Shown: positions 63,240 to 64,000 of the stretch, one piece after another | Position numbering within the stretch: the stretch's first letter is position 1 | Layout: each line of letters begins with the position of its first letter | From: Aphidius gifuensis | Taxonomy: Eukaryota; Arthropoda; Insecta; Hymenoptera; Braconidae | Reading direction: 5' to 3' | Assembly: GCF_014905175.1 (NCBI RefSeq) | Contig: NC_057788.1 | Location: 16,218,654-16,282,653 of the forward strand | DNA: 64,000 nucleotides | Notes under the pieces: model-generated | Database searches by the model: none | What the model was told of the DNA's origin: nothing | The model's input: only the letters and a program-made list of their open reading frames with translations | Translations under genes and position numbers: made by a program

Positions 63240-64000
63240 ATTATATATATTATAATTATGTTTATATTTATATTTATTTTAATTTCACAGTTCTTCGTGG
63301 TATTTGCAGGTTAGGTGTTTTTTATTTTTTACTCCAATTTATATCGTGTCAACAGGTGATTACTTATCCTTGAAAATGGTGTTATATGAGCACTTTATTG
63401 TACATGTATTGATTTTTATTAGCGTTATTTTAATATATTATAAGTTAATTTTATAAATTAAATAAATTGTAACACATTAATTGCAACACCATATGTTTTC
63501 ACGCGCACGCCATTACTAATAAGTGAGAATTACTAATCAGTATTTTGATTATGAATATTAATTTTATTTTTTATAAACAAAAAGCGCTGCAGAAGGATAG
63601 TCTCGGGTAAATGTTAGGGTTTTAATGATTATACCAAATTCAAATTTTCAACGAATGATAACTATTTTTATTTTTTCCCATTCAATATAATTCAATTACA
63701 TGTTTGAAAATTAACATTTTATATTTCAATTAAGATTTTTCTCATTTTTTTCTTATTACTAAATATAAAATAAATACTTTTTATTTTAAATGTTTTTCGA
63801 GTTTGTTCGTATTTTTATAATTATTTGAATTTGCAAATTATTTATTTTCTGCTCCTCATATTGCGCTCTTCTAATGAAAATTTCAACATTGCGATGTACG
63901 ATAATGTCGATGTTTCTCCTGGAAGACTCTCGACAATTTTTATTGAGGAAGTTGATGGTTTTACACTAATTTCTATTGTACATATTGCTGGGTCCAATAT
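63240..64000. other. No gene recognised
   Basis: AT-rich. The last 130 bp (63870-64000) have a less biased composition and an open plus frame (contains DNVDVSPGRLSTIFIEEVDG) that may be the start of an exon or ORF continuing beyond the window. Confidence 0.4.

Larger units (their letters stand above)
61300..63240 (-). mobile_element. LINE (Jockey/CR1-like), internally deleted
   Basis: On minus: ORF1 with a zinc-finger N-terminus (63220-62850) and coiled coil (62881-62090), then directly the last part of a reverse-transcriptase ORF (about 62040-61640), then a 3' UTR ending in AAATAAATATAAATAAAT-like sequence near 61310. Endonuclease and most of RT are missing, so the copy cannot move by itself. 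Confidence 0.72.

Overview
This is AT-rich eukaryotic DNA, almost certainly from an insect. The evidence is a gene with GT-AG introns, insect-type Ty3/gypsy, LINE, hAT and Maverick/Polinton (adintovirus-like) elements, and many non-autonomous repeats. A hymenopteran such as a parasitoid wasp is my best guess, but the window does not prove it. There are no bacterial features. Intact host genes are nearly absent: most of the window is mobile DNA inserted into mobile DNA.

Layout. 1-7078 (minus): a well-preserved 5'-truncated Ty3/gypsy element with gag, a 1571-aa pol and an unusual third ORF whose C-terminus looks like a dsRNA-binding domain. 7839-9939 (plus): a multi-exon gene ending in a BEN-like DNA-binding domain, with one 60-bp exon amplified five times in tandem. 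10191-16660: a 167-bp satellite, a tRNA-like repeat, a decayed minus-strand reading frame, tandem units of 299 and about 353 bp, and a 0.95-kb repeat with a second copy at 39.6 kb. 16758-16980: a J-domain fragment. 17104-19697: two nested inverted-repeat elements. 19917-31560: a wrecked Maverick (capsid, protease and PLA2-like genes on minus, DNA polymerase B on plus) split by at least six insertions. 32520-33790: an island of higher GC. 34540-42360 (plus): a decayed gypsy element split by a small inverted-repeat element and by a 3.35-kb hAT-type element with an 8-bp target duplication. 42880-44752: unidentified gene fragments. 44489-59346: a second Maverick (capsid, packaging ATPase, other virion-type ORFs, integrase with chromodomain, polymerase B); its integrase is cut by a 6.07-kb long-TIR element and its polymerase by a LINE tail. 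59415-59670: an apparent bidirectional promoter with heat-shock-element-like sites. 61300-63240 (minus): an internally deleted LINE. The remaining stretches show no gene.

A recurring theme is non-autonomous elements that share an architecture rather than a sequence. They have short terminal inverted repeats (often CCCTGGTGAAAA or CCCAGGTAGGAA) and often 2-bp target duplications. They are filled with dense arrays of one short word and its reverse complement, a different word in each element. Several also carry a tRNA-like core with A- and B-box-like sequences; nine such cores were found in five sequence types. Together with the exon array, the gypsy third ORF and the heat-shock-like promoter, these are the parts most worth checking. 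All calls are by eye; no database search was possible.
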